Below are positions 6,410 through 15,314 of a stretch of 55,324 nucleotides of DNA, one piece after another. Position 1 is the first letter of the stretch. Each line of letters begins with the position of its first letter. The notes under the pieces are model-generated. The model saw nothing but the letters and a program-made list of their open reading frames with translations. It had not been told where the DNA came from and did not search any database. This DNA comes from a virus: the IMG/VR virus record IMGVR_UViG_3300031673_000055, positions 1 to 55,324 of that record. One strand, given 5' to 3'. A program made the translations under genes and the position numbers.

Positions 6410-7953
6410 TGACAATTTCACAACCTGATATTACTTTTAATATTATACCTGCTGCATCTACAATTTCAAACGCCCCACAAAAAGTTTTATTTATAGGGCA
6501 AATGCTTTCTGGAACTGCAACAGCTGGTTCGCTTGTTACAAATATAGGTAATTCAGGCGAAGAAACTGCCCTCTTTGGTGCAAAAAGTATGATTGCTCAA
6601 ATGGTAAGGCAGGCAAGGCGTATAAATAAAGTTACTCAATTTGACGCTATACCCCTTGCAGATGCAGGGGCAGGCACTGCCGCAACTGGCACTATTGCCT
6701 TTTCAGGTACAGCAACAGCTAACGGAACGCTTGTTATATCCATTGGATCAGGTGCTAACTATGCCGTGTCTTTACCTATAGCTATTGATGATACCGCAGA
6801 TGAAATTGGAGATGCTTTTGTAGCTTTAGTAAACGCATTGACAACAGCCCCCTTTACGGCTGCTAACTCCACTGGAACTGTTACTATAACCAGCTCTCAT
6901 AAGGGCGAATTTGGTAATAATGTAGGCTATAAAGTAGAAGGCGCAGTTGCAGGAATAACAGTAGCATTAACACTACCAACGAATGGAGCAACTAATCCGA
7001 CTTTAACAAATATATTTGATGTTATAGATGGTGAACGCTATCAAACTATAGTATGGCCTGAAACTTACACGCTTTCTACACTAACAACTGAATTAGATAC
7101 TAGGTTTAACGTTAGTAATGACATATTGGATGGCGTTGGTATTCAAACATTATCAAACACTTATTCAAATTTAGTTAGCGCAGGTAACGCGCAAAATTCA
7201 AAATCTTTAGTTTTGATAGGTAATAAAAAACTTAACGCAACAGCTCATAAAGGCGGCGCATTACTTGAGTTTAGCGATGTTATATCAGCTCAATTTGCGG
7301 CATTGCGGTCTTTGAGGCTTACTGAAGGTGCTAATATATCGCAATATGTAATTAGCCCTAATGGTGCTTTAGATACTATTGGTGGCCCTGCAATATCAGC
7401 ATTGCCTTATTTTAATTCACCATTTCCGCTACTTGATTTAATTGATGTCGGTGTTGGATTTTCAAAAACTGAAATTGAAGGTTTAATAACTGCAGGCGTA
7501 TCTACATTTGCAAATAATAAAACTAGAACTTCAATTATATCAGGTGAAATTGTTACAACTCGCAAAACTGATAGTGCCGGCAATGCAGAAACTACATTTA
7601 AATTTTTAAACGCTGTAGACACTTCAACTGCAGTTCGCGAATTTTATTTTAATAATTTAAAAGCACGATTTGCACAATCAAGGCTAACTCAAGGCGATTT
7701 AATACCTAATCGCAACATGGCAAATCAAGCTGTTATTGAGTCTTATCTTGATAATCTATTTCAGCAACTTGGCGGTGATAATTATGTATTAGTTCAATCT
7801 GGAGCAACTGCACAAAAATTCTTTAAAGACAATAGAACTGTTACATTAAGTTTAATTGATGGTTCAGTAACTATAACTATGCAAGCTCCAATTGTAACGC
7901 AATTACGCACAATTATAGCAACTATGCAAATTTCATTTTCAACAGAAGGGTAA
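6409..7953 (+). CDS. Contractile tail sheath protein, Mu gpL type (514 aa)
   Basis: The sheath polymerises around the tail tube and contracts to drive DNA injection. The length, the opening ISQPDITFNIIPAAS, the phrase KVLFIGQM, the central AxxGxNISQYVISPN region and the conserved C-terminal QAVIESYLDNLF followed by MQAPIVTQLRTI are typical of Mu-like sheaths. The gene is followed six bases later by the tube gene, as in Mu and related phages. It is the best marker that this phage is a myovirus. Confidence 0.9.
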   Translation: MTISQPDITFNIIPAASTISNAPQKVLFIGQMLSGTATAGSLVTNIGNSGEETALFGAKSMIAQMVRQARRINKVTQFDAIPLADAGAGTAATGTIAFSGTATANGTLVISIGSGANYAVSLPIAIDDTADEIGDAFVALVNALTTAPFTAANSTGTVTITSSHKGEFGNNVGYKVEGAVAGITVALTLPTNGATNPTLTNIFDVIDGERYQTIVWPETYTLSTLTTELDTRFNVSNDILDGVGIQTLSNTYSNLVSAGNAQNSKSLVLIGNKKLNATAHKGGALLEFSDVISAQFAALRSLRLTEGANISQYVISPNGALDTIGGPAISALPYFNSPFPLLDLIDVGVGFSKTEIEGLITAGVSTFANNKTRTSIISGEIVTTRKTDSAGNAETTFKFLNAVDTSTAVREFYFNNLKARFAQSRLTQGDLIPNRNMANQAVIESYLDNLFQQLGGDNYVLVQSGATAQKFFKDNRTVTLSLIDGSVTITMQAPIVTQLRTIIATMQISFSTEG

Positions 7954-7958
7954 AATAA

Positions 7959-8339
7959 ATGGCAATCACTTTAGCTAATCCAACTATATTGGTTAATAAT
8001 TTATCAACTCCAATAGTTGCTAACTCATTTAGTTATACCGAAGGCAAAGGCGAGCAAACTGTAAGAGTTCAATCGGCCGGTGGTGGTAGCGTTCAAACTG
8101 TTTTATCAAATAATGTTGAAACTAATCTTTCTATGGTTAAATTTTCAATGTTTCCAACTGCTGAAAATATTGCAACTATCCTTTCATGGAAAAATAACGG
8201 CAATGCAAATGTTATAAGTGCTTCAGGTGCAGGTCTTACACGTTCTTTTACAAATGCAACCTTGATAAATGATTATGAAATTAATTTAGGTTCAGATACT
8301 CAAATTGATTTAGAATTTAAAACCGATGCAGCAATTTAA
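7959..8339 (+). CDS. Tail tube protein, Mu gpM type (126 aa)
   Basis: A small beta-rich protein placed directly after the sheath, with the tube-family pattern FSYTEGKGEQTVRVQSAGGG, a central KFSMFPTAENI segment and an acidic end. It would form the hexameric inner tube. Identity rests on gene order, length and these motifs together. Confidence 0.85.
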   Translation: MAITLANPTILVNNLSTPIVANSFSYTEGKGEQTVRVQSAGGGSVQTVLSNNVETNLSMVKFSMFPTAENIATILSWKNNGNANVISASGAGLTRSFTNATLINDYEINLGSDTQIDLEFKTDAAI

Positions 8340-8351
8340 TGTAGGATTTTT

Positions 8352-8819
8352 ATGACTGATTATAAAAGTGAATTTGTTTTTCAATTAAGCAACCCTTTAG
8401 AATATCACGAAAAAGGGCAAATTGAATTTGCTAACGAATTAACTTTAAAAGCCCCATCAAACAGGCAGCGTCATCAATCCGCTAAATTAAAGCAGGGTTT
8501 TTTTCGCGCAATAAAAAGCATGGCTGATAACACTGGACGCGTAGAAACTAACGCTGATAAAAGTGGCGAAAAAGAAGAAGAATTAACAGGTGAAAGCGTA
8601 ATAGAAATAATAATGATGTCAAGCGTAGATTTAGTTGATTATCAAGAAAGCTTTCGTGAGTTAATTTTAAATGATGTTTGTTACGCAAAAGAACAAAAAT
8701 TAACAGCTCCTATGTATGATAAATTATCAGATAATGATACTGAAAAACTTATGGGGGAATATATTGCAAATTTTTTGCTTTCTTCCCATCTTGCGAAAAT
8801 GGGGAACAAGAAAAAATAG
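8352..8819 (+). CDS. Tail assembly chaperone, short form (155 aa)
   Basis: It lies between the tube and tape-measure genes, where contractile phages encode an E/gp41-type chaperone with a programmed frameshift. The N-terminus (EFVFQLSNPLEYHEKGQIEF) fits the family's opening beta segment, and the rest is helical and charged. The frame ends GNKKK* in an A-rich run. The -1 frame continues open for 51 codons (8816-8971), giving the predicted long form. Chaperone partners are the tape measure and tube proteins. Confidence 0.8.
   Translation: MTDYKSEFVFQLSNPLEYHEKGQIEFANELTLKAPSNRQRHQSAKLKQGFFRAIKSMADNTGRVETNADKSGEKEEELTGESVIEIIMMSSVDLVDYQESFRELILNDVCYAKEQKLTAPMYDKLSDNDTEKLMGEYIANFLLSSHLAKMGNKKK
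8808..8819 (+). promoter_or_regulatory. Probable -1 programmed frameshift site
   Basis: The zero frame reads AAG AAA AAA TAG. A -1 slip on the AAA AAA run enters a frame that stays open to 8971. The site is a poly-A slippery run rather than the textbook G-GGA-AAG, and the zero-frame stop directly after the run would promote slippage. Confidence 0.65.
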
Positions 8820-8971
8820 ATTATATGATTGCTAACCTTATGGTATTTTATAAAGGTGGTTTATCATATACAGAATTGCAAAATATGCCATTGCCTGAAG
8901 TTTACAAACTAAATAAATTTGCAGAACGTATAAATAAAGAACGTGAAAGGGCAATGAAAAATGGCGTTTAA
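8816..8971 (+). CDS. Frameshifted C-terminal extension of the tail assembly chaperone (51 codons)
   Basis: The -1 frame encodes IDYMIANLMVFYKGG...LPEVYKLNKFAERINKERERAMKNGV. The short 'MPLPEVYKLNKFAERI' helix is like the second half of phage G-T/E-E' chaperones. It overlaps the tape-measure start by 11 nt. An independent start at ATG 8825 has no ribosome binding site, so a fusion product is favoured. Confidence 0.7.
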   Translation: MDYMIANLMVFYKGGLSYTELQNMPLPEVYKLNKFAERINKERERAMKNGV

Positions 8972-10364
8972 TATTTCATACGTTTATAGGGCTGTTGATA
9001 AATTCTCACCTATTGCTAAAAAAATTAAAGATAATGTTGCTGAATTGAAACAAAAAATTGGCAATACAAGTCAATCAATGCGTGAATTTGGTACGTCCAT
9101 ACGCAATACAGGCGCAAAATTAACAGCCTTTGCAACTATCCCATTAGTGTTTCTTGGCAATAGAATGATTAAAGCTGCATCCGATGCGGAAGAAATGCGC
9201 GCAAGGTTTGAATTTGTATTTTCCGATGTTTCTAAAAATGCCGCAAATTCAGCAAAAATACTAGGAAGTAGTTATAATTTTTCTAATAAAGAAGCTCAAG
9301 AATTTTTAGCTAATTTAGGTGATTTTGCACAAAATTTAGGATTTTCTCAAGAAAAATCTTTAGAATTATCATTCGAACTAAATAAACTTGCAGCCGATGT
9401 TGCCTCATTTAAAAACGTGCAAGGCGGTGCTTCGCAAGTAAGTAGAGCATTTCAATCTGCATTAGTTGGCGAGCGCGAATCATTAAAAACATTAGGTGTT
9501 GCCATTAACGAAGAAATGGTTAAAAACCAAATACTTGTAATGTCCAAACGTGGTGTTCGCTTCGAAACTATGATGCAAGCTAAAGCTTTAGCTACAATTG
9601 AATTACTTCATAAAAACTTCTCAAGCTCAATTGGTGACGTTGCAAGAACTCAAGATGCCCATGCAAATACTATGAGACGTTATAGGGCTAGGCTTGATGA
9701 CGCTTCAGTTTCTATAGGTAATTATTTAATACCAATACAATTAAAACTTGCTGAAATTACTTTGAAACTTTTAAAAGTGTTTGATGATTTATCGCCGCAA
9801 TTAAAAAAGACAATATTAATTATCGCTGGATTGGTTGCAGCCCTTGGCCCACTTCTTTTAATAATTGGAACTTTAGTAATTGGATTTGGATTATTACTAA
9901 CTCCAATTGGGTTGACGGTTGCCGCAATTGGGGGGCTAATTGCAATTGGTGCAATGTTAGCAATAAAATATAAACCTGTATTTGACTTTCTAAGAATGGG
10001 ATTTGAAGTCGTTGCATTAACAGTTACTCATTTTATAAATGGCCTAAAAGTAGTAAAAGATATTATATCTGATTTAATGCCTGATTTTGAATGGATGTCA
10101 AAATTAGCAGAAAAAATAGGCGGCATGTTTGGCGGTGTTGGTGGTGGAATGTCAAGCATTGCTGATAGGCTTGCTGAAAAAAGACGTGAAATTAACACCG
10201 ATGGAAATAAATCAAATGTTAATTCATCAACTTGGAATAAAGCAACCCTTGATGGTACTATTATAGTTGAAGCTTTAGGCAATAGCCGTATAGTTAATAC
10301 TAAAATGAGTCAAAAAGGAATGTCAGGCAACCTTGGAATGAGTATGCCTCAAGGAGCTTATTAA
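8961..10364 (+). CDS. Tail tape-measure protein (467 aa)
   Basis: It sets tail length and is ejected during infection. The N-terminal half is helical and contains the conserved tape-measure core (about residues 40-200: FGTSIRNTGAKL, then AEEMRARFEFVFSD, then VGERESLKTLGVAI). Two or three hydrophobic segments lie at about 285-335. It is short for a tape measure, implying a short contractile tail. The ATG at 8961 overlaps the frameshift extension; the in-frame ATG at 8954 belongs to the other frame. Confidence 0.9.
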   Translation: MAFNISYVYRAVDKFSPIAKKIKDNVAELKQKIGNTSQSMREFGTSIRNTGAKLTAFATIPLVFLGNRMIKAASDAEEMRARFEFVFSDVSKNAANSAKILGSSYNFSNKEAQEFLANLGDFAQNLGFSQEKSLELSFELNKLAADVASFKNVQGGASQVSRAFQSALVGERESLKTLGVAINEEMVKNQILVMSKRGVRFETMMQAKALATIELLHKNFSSSIGDVARTQDAHANTMRRYRARLDDASVSIGNYLIPIQLKLAEITLKLLKVFDDLSPQLKKTILIIAGLVAALGPLLLIIGTLVIGFGLLLTPIGLTVAAIGGLIAIGAMLAIKYKPVFDFLRMGFEVVALTVTHFINGLKVVKDIISDLMPDFEWMSKLAEKIGGMFGGVGGGMSSIADRLAEKRREINTDGNKSNVNSSTWNKATLDGTIIVEALGNSRIVNTKMSQKGMSGNLGMSMPQGAY

Positions 10365-11552
10365 ATGTCATTATTAGAAAAATTACAACCTGCAAGCTTT
10401 AAAGGTGTTAGGTTTTTAATTGATAGCACGTCAACAACCGCTGGACGTAAAACCGTAACTCATGAATACCCAAATCGTGATAGTCGATTTGTTGAGGATT
10501 TAGGGGCGTTACAAGAAACTTATTCAATAACTGGTATAGTTAGTGGTGAAAATTACATTGCAGACCGTGACGCATTAATTGCAGCTTTAAAATCCCCTGG
10601 ACGCGGCGAGTTAGTACATCCGTTTTTTGGTAGCTTGCAAGTAACTGCTAAACCGTTTTCGTTATCAGAAAATTTAACTGAATTAGGCATTGCCCGATTT
10701 TCAATGACATTTGAAAAATCGGAAGAACTTATATATGTTAGTAGCTCAAGTAGTAAAAAATCATTAATAAATCAAATTACAGATAATTTAAGTGGATTAG
10801 TTGGTAGAGATTTAACTAATTTATTTAGTGTAAATAAAAAATATCCTCTTAATTTTCTTAGCGCAAAACAAATATTAACAGGTGTAACTGATAATATAGG
10901 ATTAAATGCAAATGAAATATTAAAAACAGCCGATGAAATTTCATCATTTGTAGGTTTTTTAAATGGTTTTTCTAATAATATAGTTAAAACAATTAATGAC
11001 CCTTCAAATTTAGCAACTGAATTTCAAATATTATTTAGAAGCTTTAGCACTATAGGAAGTAATGCTAAAAATCAATTTGATTTAATAAAATCACTTTTTA
11101 ATTATGGCAATAATGAACCTGCAATACCGCAAACAACCATTCCACGGGTTGAACGTGAAACTAACAGGCAAATAATTAATAGTGCTGTAAATATAAATGC
11201 CCTTGCTTATGCTTATAATACAGTTCCGGTTTTAGATATAACAACCGATGAAGATATTAAAAAGATAGAAGAAACTTTAGAAGTTCAATTCAATTACATT
11301 ATGCAAAATAATAATGTAAGCGATGAAACTATACAGGTTTTAAAAGATTTAAGGGTTGAAGTTAGTATATTTTTAAAAGAAAAAATTGTAAATACTTTTA
11401 AAATATCTACAATACAAACTAAACAAATACCTATGACCATATTAGCATATCAATATTATGGCAATGTAAATAATACGGTAGCACTTTTAGATTTAAATCA
11501 AACAATCAATTCATCTTTTGTGGAAGGTGATACAAAAATATTAACAATATGA
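10365..11552 (+). CDS. DNA circularisation N-terminal / Mu gpN-like tail protein (395 aa)
   Basis: The opening LEKLQPASFKGVRFLIDST and the HEYPNRDSRFVEDLG segment are the DNA_circ_N (Mu gpN) signature. YSITGIVSGENYIADRDAL and GRGELVHPFFG follow as usual. Despite the family name, in Mu-like phages this is a baseplate or tail-hub component. AAGGAG lies before the ATG, and the stop overlaps the next start (ATGA). Confidence 0.88.
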   Translation: MSLLEKLQPASFKGVRFLIDSTSTTAGRKTVTHEYPNRDSRFVEDLGALQETYSITGIVSGENYIADRDALIAALKSPGRGELVHPFFGSLQVTAKPFSLSENLTELGIARFSMTFEKSEELIYVSSSSSKKSLINQITDNLSGLVGRDLTNLFSVNKKYPLNFLSAKQILTGVTDNIGLNANEILKTADEISSFVGFLNGFSNNIVKTINDPSNLATEFQILFRSFSTIGSNAKNQFDLIKSLFNYGNNEPAIPQTTIPRVERETNRQIINSAVNINALAYAYNTVPVLDITTDEDIKKIEETLEVQFNYIMQNNNVSDETIQVLKDLRVEVSIFLKEKIVNTFKISTIQTKQIPMTILAYQYYGNVNNTVALLDLNQTINSSFVEGDTKILTI

Positions 11553-12661
11553 TAACACTTGAAATTTCAGGTATAAAATACGATGGATTTACTTCCATAT
11601 CTGTCTTTAGAAGTATTGAAACTATAAGTGGAAGTTTTAGATTTTCAGCAACTTCAACTGATAAAACTGTTTTTCCGATTAAAGCGGGTTCGCCTTGTTC
11701 GGTTTTTGTAGATGATATAAAGGTTATAAATGGTTATGTAGATACCGTTTCAGTATCTTATGATTCGCAAAGTCATAGTATTAACATAACTGGCAGGGAT
11801 AAAACTTGCGATATTGTAGATAGTAATATAACAGGCAATAAAGAGTTTATAGGGTTAGGATTAGTTGATATTATTAAAAGGGTACTTGCTGATAATAATA
11901 TGAATGATATATCAGTAATTAATCAAGCTGGAACTATAGCCCCGTTTGATGATATTGACCCTGCAAGCTCACCTGTTGGAGATACTATATTTAATTTTTT
12001 AGAGCAATACGCAAGAAAAAGTCAAGTATTACTTACAACCGATGGCAATGGCAATGTTTTAATAGTGCGTTCAGGTGATACAAGCGCAATAACTGTTTTA
12101 GAAAATATTATAGGTGGTAGGTTTAATAATATATTATCAGCAAGTGCTAATTATGATTTTAGCAATAGATTCAACAAATATATTATACAATCAGACCAAT
12201 CAGGCAATGCGTTTGATTTTGGTGGAGGTACTCCTAATTTTAATGATATATCAGCGCAATCAGGTGAATCTATAGATACAAAAATAAGGGCAAGCAGAAT
12301 AAAAGAAACTATTGCTGAAGTATCGGCAGAAAATACGACATTAACTGAACTTGCAACATGGACTAGAAATATAACAGCTGGACGGTCAACTGAATATGAA
12401 TGTACGGTTCAAGGTTTTTATCAAGATAGCTTAAAAACACAATTATGGAAGCCTAATTTACTTACAAAAGTTACTGATAATTTTGCCGATGTTGATGCAA
12501 TTTTATTAATTAAATCAGTTGAATATTCAGTATCTTTAGAAAGTGGCTCAACTACAAATATTACGCTTGTTGATAAAGACACTTATACATTACAAAATAA
12601 AATAGATGCCGCAACAGCAAGGGCAAATAATCAAGGCAGTGAGTTTACATTTGGATTATGA
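11549..12661 (+). CDS. Baseplate hub protein, Mu gpP / late control D type (370 aa)
   Basis: The beta-rich N-terminus (ISGIKYDGFTSISVFRSIE) and the VFVDDIKVINGYVDTVSVSYD and NITGRDKTCDIVDS segments are typical of gpP/gpD hub proteins, structurally related to T4 gp27. Its position between gpN and the gp45 spike confirms the Mu order. Coupled at both ends by ATGA overlaps. Confidence 0.88.
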   Translation: MITLEISGIKYDGFTSISVFRSIETISGSFRFSATSTDKTVFPIKAGSPCSVFVDDIKVINGYVDTVSVSYDSQSHSINITGRDKTCDIVDSNITGNKEFIGLGLVDIIKRVLADNNMNDISVINQAGTIAPFDDIDPASSPVGDTIFNFLEQYARKSQVLLTTDGNGNVLIVRSGDTSAITVLENIIGGRFNNILSASANYDFSNRFNKYIIQSDQSGNAFDFGGGTPNFNDISAQSGESIDTKIRASRIKETIAEVSAENTTLTELATWTRNITAGRSTEYECTVQGFYQDSLKTQLWKPNLLTKVTDNFADVDAILLIKSVEYSVSLESGSTTNITLVDKDTYTLQNKIDAATARANNQGSEFTFGL

Positions 12662-13302
12662 AAATTATAACATTTATCAGAAATTTAATTAAAAGGGGTG
12701 TTGTCACAAGGGCAACCGATGATACAGGGCAATTTGCAATTGCTCAAGTGCAGTGGATTGCGGGTAAATCTGGCAATGTAGAAGTTGTTTATCCTTATGG
12801 CGTATCTGGTTATGCTCCAGTGGGTTCGCTTGCTTTAATGTTTAATGTAATGGGGCATGAAAGTAATCGCGCTGCTATAATTAATAATCCTAAGATGAGG
12901 TTTAAAGACCTAAAGGAGGGTGAAGTTGCCATTGGTAACTTTTTAACAAGAAGTTATATAAAGTTTTTAGAAAATGGCGATATTGAAGTTATAGGAGTTG
13001 CAAGTCAAAATGTAACAATAACGGGCGATGTTAATTTAACAATTGGTGGGAATTGCAATATAACAGCAACAGGTAATATTAATGCAACTGCTGCAAATTT
13101 AACCGCAAATATATCAGGTAATGCTGATATAACCTGCCCGCAAGTTGATATAACGGGCGCATTAAGTGTAACAGGTGACGTTACTGCTTTTGCAGGTGGT
13201 GTAAATGAAATAACATTTAGTGATATTATATCAACTTACAATTCACACACTCATAACGAAACTGGCAGCGTAACAAACGCGCCAAATCAACCATTACCAT
13301 AA
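12658..13302 (+). CDS. Baseplate spike, Mu gp45 type (214 aa)
   Basis: An N-terminal OB-like domain (VVTRATDDTGQFAIAQVQW) is followed by a repetitive beta-helix (about 110-185, with recurring N-I-T-A-T/G units) and a tip containing NSHTHNE. The HxH tip is where related membrane-piercing spikes bind an iron ion. The trimeric spike would puncture the outer membrane. Length and order match Mu gp45. Confidence 0.88.
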   Translation: MKIITFIRNLIKRGVVTRATDDTGQFAIAQVQWIAGKSGNVEVVYPYGVSGYAPVGSLALMFNVMGHESNRAAIINNPKMRFKDLKEGEVAIGNFLTRSYIKFLENGDIEVIGVASQNVTITGDVNLTIGGNCNITATGNINATAANLTANISGNADITCPQVDITGALSVTGDVTAFAGGVNEITFSDIISTYNSHTHNETGSVTNAPNQPLP

Positions 13303-13311
13303 GGTTATAAA

Positions 13312-13764
13312 ATGGCAGTAGATATAGCGTTAATACAAAATACAGAAAATGAATTTGATGTTCAATTTGAAAATGGCGATTTTAAACTTGTTGATAGTTT
13401 TGATACATCATTAACAATATCGCTTTTTGCCGATGCAAGGGCATTGCCAAGTCAAATACCCATTTCACAATTGAGGCGTGGATGGTGGGCAGACCAATTC
13501 GACGATGATTTTCCATTGTTTGAAACCGGCTCACGTTTATGGCTACTAGAACAAGCTCGCAACAATCAACTAACTTTAAATAATGCTATTGATTTTGCTA
13601 AAAATGCTTTACAATGGTTAGTTGTAAAAAATCATGCAATTAGTGTTGATGTTACAGGTAGTTTTACACAAAATGGCATAAGATTAGCTATTATTATTAA
13701 TCGTGCTAATAGTATAGTTGAAACTAGATATTTTGACTTATGGAATAATACAGGGCAGCAATAA
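13312..13764 (+). CDS. Baseplate wedge protein, Mu gp46 type (150 aa)
   Basis: The motif RRGWWADQF followed by GSRLWLLEQAR is characteristic of the GP46 family, which is related to the T4 gp25 fold and links the tube-sheath to the baseplate wedge. The gene ends by TAATG overlap with gpJ. Confidence 0.9.
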   Translation: MAVDIALIQNTENEFDVQFENGDFKLVDSFDTSLTISLFADARALPSQIPISQLRRGWWADQFDDDFPLFETGSRLWLLEQARNNQLTLNNAIDFAKNALQWLVVKNHAISVDVTGSFTQNGIRLAIIINRANSIVETRYFDLWNNTGQQ

Positions 13765-15314
13765 TGGTATTTAACATCCCAAGTTCACAACAGCAAGTTA
13801 TTGATAGGGCATCAACAGACGTTCAGCAGGCTTTACCTAATACTAATCCTTTTTTTAGAAATAGTTTTTTAGGTGCTATTGTAAAAAGTTTTTCAGGTAG
13901 AATTTGCGATTTTTATTTACAATTAAATATATTAATTCGTGAATTATTTGTAGACACTGCAACCAATTCTTTTTTGGAAAGGTGGGGCGTTTATAAGGGT
14001 ATAACTAGAAATGCCGCAACTCAAGCGATAGGAGATATAACCGCAACTGGAACTTTAGCAACTAATATTCCTATTGATACTCAATTATCAAGTGCTGAGG
14101 GTGATTTATATATAACAACTGCAACCGCAACTATAACTGCAAATACATTATCAGTAAGTAGTTTGACACGTTCAGGATCAACTGTAACTGCAACAACTAC
14201 AAGCCCCCATAAATTAGGTTCAACTCAATCAGTTGTTATGGCAGGCGCAGTCGAAACTGGTTACAACGGAACTTATTTAATAACTGTTATAAGTGAAACT
14301 GAATTTACTTATACAATTAGCACAACTCCAACAACTCCTGCAACGGGAACTATAACTGCCTCAATAAATAAGGCAAATTTAAACGTGCGTTCGGTAGCCT
14401 TTGGAAGTACCCAAAATTTAGGCAATGGCAGTCAATTAACTTTTGTTACTCCTATATCAGGCGTAAATGATGTTGCAATTGTGCAATTTGGTGAAGTTGC
14501 AGGAGGTACTGATTTAGAAAGCGATGAGGATTTAAGATTTAGAATAATTGATATATATCAAAATCCAATATCCCATTTTAACCGCAATGATATTATAGCT
14601 AAAGCTAAATCAGTTGCAGGGGTTACAAGGGTTTTTGTGTATAGTTCAGGCGAACTCTTTGGAAGCTCAATAGCTATTGATTCAATTAATAGAAGTGGTG
14701 ATATTGCAACAGTTGTTACAACTACCCCTCATGGGTTAGAAAATGCTATGAATATTACAATTGAAGGCGCAGACCAATCAGATTATAATGTAACCGCAAG
14801 GGCATTGGTTATAGATGGCACTACTTTTGCTTACGTTGTGCAAAATGACCCTGACACCCCTGCAACAGGCACTATAACTGCATTACCTACAGTGCCGTTA
14901 GGGCAAACTATAGTTTATTTTACCCGCGATAATGATATAAATGTTATTCCGTCAACATCCGAAGTTGCGGCAACTGAAACTGTTTTAAGAACTATTCAAC
15001 CTGCAAATACTGCAAATGTTGATTTTATCATATCAGCTCCTAATCCTGTTACGGTTGATTTTGTATTTACAACATTAAGCCCAAATACAAGCACTATGCA
15101 AGCTGCGATAACTGCAAATTTAGCCGCGTTATTTCAAGAGCAAACAAGCGTAGGAGTTAATTTAAAACAATTTGCTTATAATTCAGCAATATTTCAAACA
15201 ATAGACCCTGAAACCGGAGATACAATAAGTAATTTTGCACTATCATCTCCAAGTGGTGACGTAACTATAGCTTCAGGACAACTGGCAGTTTTAGGAGGCA
15301 TTACGTTTCCATAA
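13764..15314 (+). CDS. Baseplate J protein with two Ig-like inserts (516 aa)
   Basis: Baseplate_J family (Mu gp47, T4 gp6-like wedge). The N-terminal RASTDVQQALPNTNPFFRNS and LERWGVYKGITRNAA, the central GGTDLESDEDLRFRI and the C-terminal VDFVFTTLSPN segments are conserved. Two extra modules of about 70 residues interrupt it: 131-200 (SVSSLTRSGST ... YNGTYLITV ... TPATGT) and 302-373 (TTPHGLENAMNITIEGA ... TPATGT). Both resemble the modules in the tail terminator at 1401. They make the protein longer than a plain J protein and may project from the baseplate. Confidence 0.88.
   Translation: MVFNIPSSQQQVIDRASTDVQQALPNTNPFFRNSFLGAIVKSFSGRICDFYLQLNILIRELFVDTATNSFLERWGVYKGITRNAATQAIGDITATGTLATNIPIDTQLSSAEGDLYITTATATITANTLSVSSLTRSGSTVTATTTSPHKLGSTQSVVMAGAVETGYNGTYLITVISETEFTYTISTTPTTPATGTITASINKANLNVRSVAFGSTQNLGNGSQLTFVTPISGVNDVAIVQFGEVAGGTDLESDEDLRFRIIDIYQNPISHFNRNDIIAKAKSVAGVTRVFVYSSGELFGSSIAIDSINRSGDIATVVTTTPHGLENAMNITIEGADQSDYNVTARALVIDGTTFAYVVQNDPDTPATGTITALPTVPLGQTIVYFTRDNDINVIPSTSEVAATETVLRTIQPANTANVDFIISAPNPVTVDFVFTTLSPNTSTMQAAITANLAALFQEQTSVGVNLKQFAYNSAIFQTIDPETGDTISNFALSSPSGDVTIASGQLAVLGGITFP

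Noticed and set aside
8801-8807. G-GGG-AAC as the chaperone slip site
   Set aside because: The A-site codon would not re-pair after a -1 slip; the AAG AAA AAA run fits better.
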